64,000 nucleotides of DNA. Origin: Macrolepiota albuminosa (Eukaryota; Basidiomycota; Agaricomycetes; Agaricales; Agaricaceae). The position numbers were made by a program, and so were the translations under genes. The stretch lies in assembly GCA_027475525.1 (NCBI GenBank), contig JAMWFC010000065.1, positions 872,188 through 936,187 on the forward strand, read 5' to 3'. The notes under the pieces were generated by a model. That model did not search any database. It saw only the letters and a program-made list of their open reading frames with translations, and was not told where the DNA came from. How positions within the stretch are numbered: the first letter of the stretch is position 1; each line of letters starts with the position of its first letter. Of the stretch, positions 60,601-64,000 are shown piece by piece.

Positions 60601-62369
60601 CCGTATTTCTTGCTACATATCTATACCTTTCTAGGACAGGTTTGATTGACACTATAGTGAACCACTTCCGAACTGGTGGGTCCTTATCAAAGTTGGACGG
60701 TTCCCACATCTGACAACGCATATGTGCAATCTTTACAGCTAGAATCCTTACGGAAGCTGCTTGCGCCCAAAATGCCATGTCCCTCATAAGCAAGGATGTC
60801 TCTTGGCTGTGGAGAACTGCCTATAATTGTGCTGTCCAAGGATGTTCAGAATGGGAACGCTGTGAGGAGAAGATTGCTGACCTATTTGATATTGCTAGAG
60901 GCGTAGGTTCTTTGATGCTGTACCAGAGGTTTGTTGGCTTAGGGCTGTTCTCAGCTCCTCGAGGCTCTTTGCCACGCATCTCCGGTTGAATTGGATAGTG
61001 AGATATACTCTCATCTTGTCAACGCAAGTTTCTCCGCGGTATCTGGGCATGGTAACACTCCACTTACTACGTCGAGTTTCATTTACTCACGATCCAGAAT
61101 GTGACAGTGTTCTCCGCTCGTGAAACAGTCCTTGCTTCAAACGGCAAGATGGATGTGCGAATTCGTGATCTATTTGTGTCCTTGCCATCGTTCACGATAA
61201 CTAATTCGTTCTCATTACAGACGGAACAGGCATCCGCCGTTACCGCGGAAATTGTTGCCTGCAAAAAGCGTATTCTCTCGATCATTGAGAAGGGGAAAGT
61301 TCAGAAAGACGAAGAAGTTCTTCGCATGCAATATTTTATCCACACGTTGCAAGTTTTTGAAGCGGAGTTTCTTACACGTGCGAAGATCTGGGACCAGATA
61401 CCCCGATTGGTGCAGGCAAGTTTTCATCTTGTGGACCTGCCACTTCTAATCAAATAGATGCTACAATAGGAAATCGTTGGATCTGGACCATTGGCTCTAG
61501 GCACATACGAGGCTGTGGCCGACATCTTAGTACGTTCTTTTGATCTCAAGCTTTTCAATTAATTCTGATTCTCTCATACTATCGATCGGTAGTGGGTGGA
61601 AAAAGACTGTCCGATCAATGGTGGGTCTTGACAGCGTTGTACTTGTCATCGATGCATACGACATCCATCATGACTCACATAAAATCCATCTATCCCTAGT
61701 TCTATATGGGTGTTTAGAGGTTTGTCTCACCTATCCGATATTTTAAACTTCCAAACTGGTTCACAACAAAAGGCGCTTCTCCGCGCAAGCCTAGATCGCA
61801 GTCATTTATCAGTCGAGAAATTTTCACGATGGCTCAGAGCGATCTGTACGATTATCCTCGCTCGCAACTCACCCGAGGACCGGGCAAAAGCCATTGGTTA
61901 TGTGGAACAAGCGCTGGTTGTGATCGAAGACAGCCATGATAGCGACCAGGTCTGGACAACACTCCCTGTCTTGCATGATTCGTGCTCCGCAGCTAATGAA
62001 ATGATGTGGTTATCATTACAATATCTTCTAGCCGTATCCTATTGATGAAAGACAATGGCTTCTCGCAACAACATACAACACCGGCACGGAATGCTTACAG
62101 TTTGTCTTATGAATATTGAGCCTTCACTTGTGACTTGCTTACTCGTCGGGGATCTCCACAGTGGTGCCATGCTAGATGAAGCCAAGCGATGGTTCGAAGC
62201 ATCAACTGTCATTTGTAGGTTTGTCCCAGGTGGCCAAAACCGTGCTAAAATGGTGCGTCAAAGTAGCTAATTCGAACGACTCACTCATCTTGCAGCGTTC
62301 GAATTACTGCACGTCGAACAGATATCCGATACATACAACCACCTCCTTTCACGCTATGGCCCAAAGTAA
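57651..62369 (+). CDS. SPO22: meiosis-specific SPO22/ZIP4-like TPR protein, many exons
   Basis: Start MSHGKRKQSLQEIHDEIL at 57651; stop TAA at 62367-62369 after SDTYNHLLSRYGPK. Well-supported pieces in order: FLEQRPRSNKKSWIHLADSL, EGVNLWNISGLIRKTPENDG, LRLAAFRLIESGVEAKPGIE, LLHILQLASKTGATLS, AAIACGTVVYFSSRMEAAWQ, DAVVWLQKAFTLADPLEDS, ARAYFVSGSYDRAEATLEEL, RHYHAKKWMEAADWYLAGSH, DERQWLLATTYNTGTECLQ, DEAKRWFEASTVICRFVPGG. These are TPR-like helical repeats matching the Spo22/Zip4 domain. In yeast Zip4 is a ZMM protein that links crossover formation to the synaptonemal complex. More than 15 short introns are needed, and I did not fix every boundary. No stop breaks the pieces I joined, so the gene looks intact. 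Confidence 0.85.
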
Positions 62370-64000
62370 CTTTGCATCCCTTTTTGGCATCGATCAAATC
62401 GTCGCAAGATGCCGATTCACTAAACTAGCTGCCTTGCGTGCCTCCTAGGTCAACTCCTCCAGGTGCCCCTTTGGTAAATCATCTTTCGCTGCATCTTCTC
62501 GGTTGGCTTGCCTGTTACTTTGTCATTCCAACATGCTCACGCTCTACGACGTATCAATTCACAAACTCCGCAGTCAAGGCTTCTTTTCCTATCAGTCGGA
62601 CACATGCTTCGCCCTTATGATATGTCTGTCCTGTTTTAGTTCCTAATCGATTTTCGTTTTCTTGCTCTCGCGAGTACTGTGTCCTTTTTCCAGGCTCTCG
62701 GCTGTGATATCAAACCCGAAACTTTCTGAGATATCCCATGGACGGTGTGATTTGATGAGGTACATAGAAGTTTCGCATAACGTTTGTATCAGACAACGTC
62801 TTTCGAAGGGGCAAGGGTGTGTTATGAAGAATAACTTTGATGTCGGGTTTTCCCAATCCGCATTTGTATGTAAGTCAAATTGTCACTTGAACATGCTCTC
62901 AGTTGCAGGAACTATGAGTAAAAAGGCATGCAAGATGATCGACTGTAAGCGTTGAATGTTACCATTTTGAGATAGTAGCTCTGAACTTGTCGCGAGTCGG
63001 GACAAATGAGGTTTCACAGCTGCGGAACCAAACCTGACCTTTCCTATCAGAAGTAATCGCCGTGACCTCTTCCGCAACAACCCTTTTTGAACTCCTTGGA
63101 TGAACTCGTTCCTTTTAGCTCTCGTGACCTGTCACAATAGATGGTGGTACCATTGTGCAGCCGATGATCCGTCTCATACCATCGGAATATTGAGGAGTCT
63201 TGTGTGTGAACTGATGACGGAATTGAGTTATGAGTTATGGTGTATCAGAGGCAAAAATACCTGTGATGTGCAGTTTGTCCCTGCGGATGAAGGAAGGCCC
63301 ACCATCGCCCCGACGGGATGAAGGTTCCGAATAAATGGACCTATTCACATCGCCTACTTCGTTCTACCTGACACCCTCTTTTCGGATCCAGAGGATATCG
63401 TCTCATCGGCAATGCACGTGTGCCATGGTTCACAAGTGGCCATATCCATTTGGTAAGGAGTTGCTCACCGTCATTGCTGACAAGTTGAATGAGTCCAAAA
63501 TCAGCTGCCACTTTGGGTTTTCCAGAACATAGCGGTGATCGCTGGCCATCCGATAAGTGTCATTCATGTTAGTTCCTTGAGGTAGGTGACGCTAGCTTAT
63601 GCCTCACTGGATATTCTAAAGCAAGTATAGATGTGCCGATCTCCATTGAGAAACCTTTTACATTCGCAGCGGGAACTTCCGATGGGAAAGGCAAATTCTC
63701 GCACTAAGCAAATCCTTACTATGCAGTCAAAGCTAAAGTAAGGGATTGAACTTTATGAATGACCAAGTATGCCCTTGTTATGTTCTCTACGACCCATGTA
63801 TCCTTAATATCTTAAAGTGAATGCAGCTCTAGGCAGGTTCCTTGACTTTCTCATCTTTTAACAGGTTAAATTACTGTGGCGCTGTCGACTTCGGGACCAT
63901 CGAAGTTTTGCAATCATGGTGTTCAAATTAAACGAGAGTATTGCCTGATATTGTGACTGAAAAGCGGCCCTAAGATGAAAAGAAACACGAAGATAGATGT
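62370..64000. other. downstream region with unresolved coding-like fragments
   Basis: Fragments with open frames and nearby splice-like signals: MLTLYDVSIHKLRSQGFF (62531 on), DGGTIVQPMIRLIPSEY (63140 on), GPIHIAYFVLPDTLFSDPED (63340 on). They do not join into one frame that I can defend, and I do not recognise a family. It could be a heavily spliced gene, a pseudogene or chance. Confidence 0.3.

Overview
The window is fungal nuclear DNA, most likely from an agaricomycete (mushroom-forming basidiomycete). Its single-copy genes are cut by many GT-AG introns of about 45-60 nt. They are fungal housekeeping or regulatory genes: a Chs7-type chitin synthase chaperone, a mitochondrial phosphatidylserine decarboxylase, a GH47 alpha-1,2-mannosidase, a Pho85-type cyclin and Spo22/Zip4. 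The transposons are Ty1/copia and Ty3/gypsy elements, plus a long-terminal-inverted-repeat DNA element.

Layout. 1-19.9 kb is a nested retrotransposon block. A Ty1/copia pol is split at 1710 by a Ty3/gypsy insertion that ends at 17594. A 4-bp target duplication (CCGC) flanks the insertion, and the copia reading frame resumes exactly across it. The insertion is a mosaic: LTR1, internal region 1 (gag-pro, pol and an antisense spliced gene), LTR2, a truncated internal region 2, and an LTR3 remnant. 21.6-25.0 kb holds an alpha/beta hydrolase (+) convergent with an FN3-like/coiled-coil gene (-). 25.06-28.79 kb is an AT-rich element with inverted repeats of about 455 bp starting CACTGG and a 3-bp AAT duplication; it sits about 60 bp upstream of the coiled-coil gene. 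29.9-40.6 kb is gene-dense: GH47 (-), a 352-aa unknown (-), Chs7 (+), PSD (-). 40.6-50.5 kb has no gene I can support and becomes rich in microsatellites. 50.5-52.6 kb is a cyclin, followed by more simple repeats. 57.0-62.4 kb holds a small minus-strand gene and Spo22/Zip4 (+), divergently arranged. The last 1.6 kb shows only unresolved fragments.

Two results matter most. (1) Between integrase and LTR2 the gypsy element carries an antisense gene of six exons. All five introns are about 50 nt and phase 0. The predicted product of about 613 codons contains a coiled coil, a Zn(II)2Cys6-like cysteine cluster and an acidic Pro-rich tail, broken by one TGA. (2) Seven perfect tandem duplications occur at unrelated places, all with a period of exactly 77 bp. 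That is the signature of contig ends joined without merging a 77-base overlap, so the order of pieces inside the retroelement block should be treated with caution. Collapsing the copies inside the gypsy genes restores their reading frames.

Exon structures were derived by hand from splice signals, frame continuity and remembered family motifs. No searches were run.
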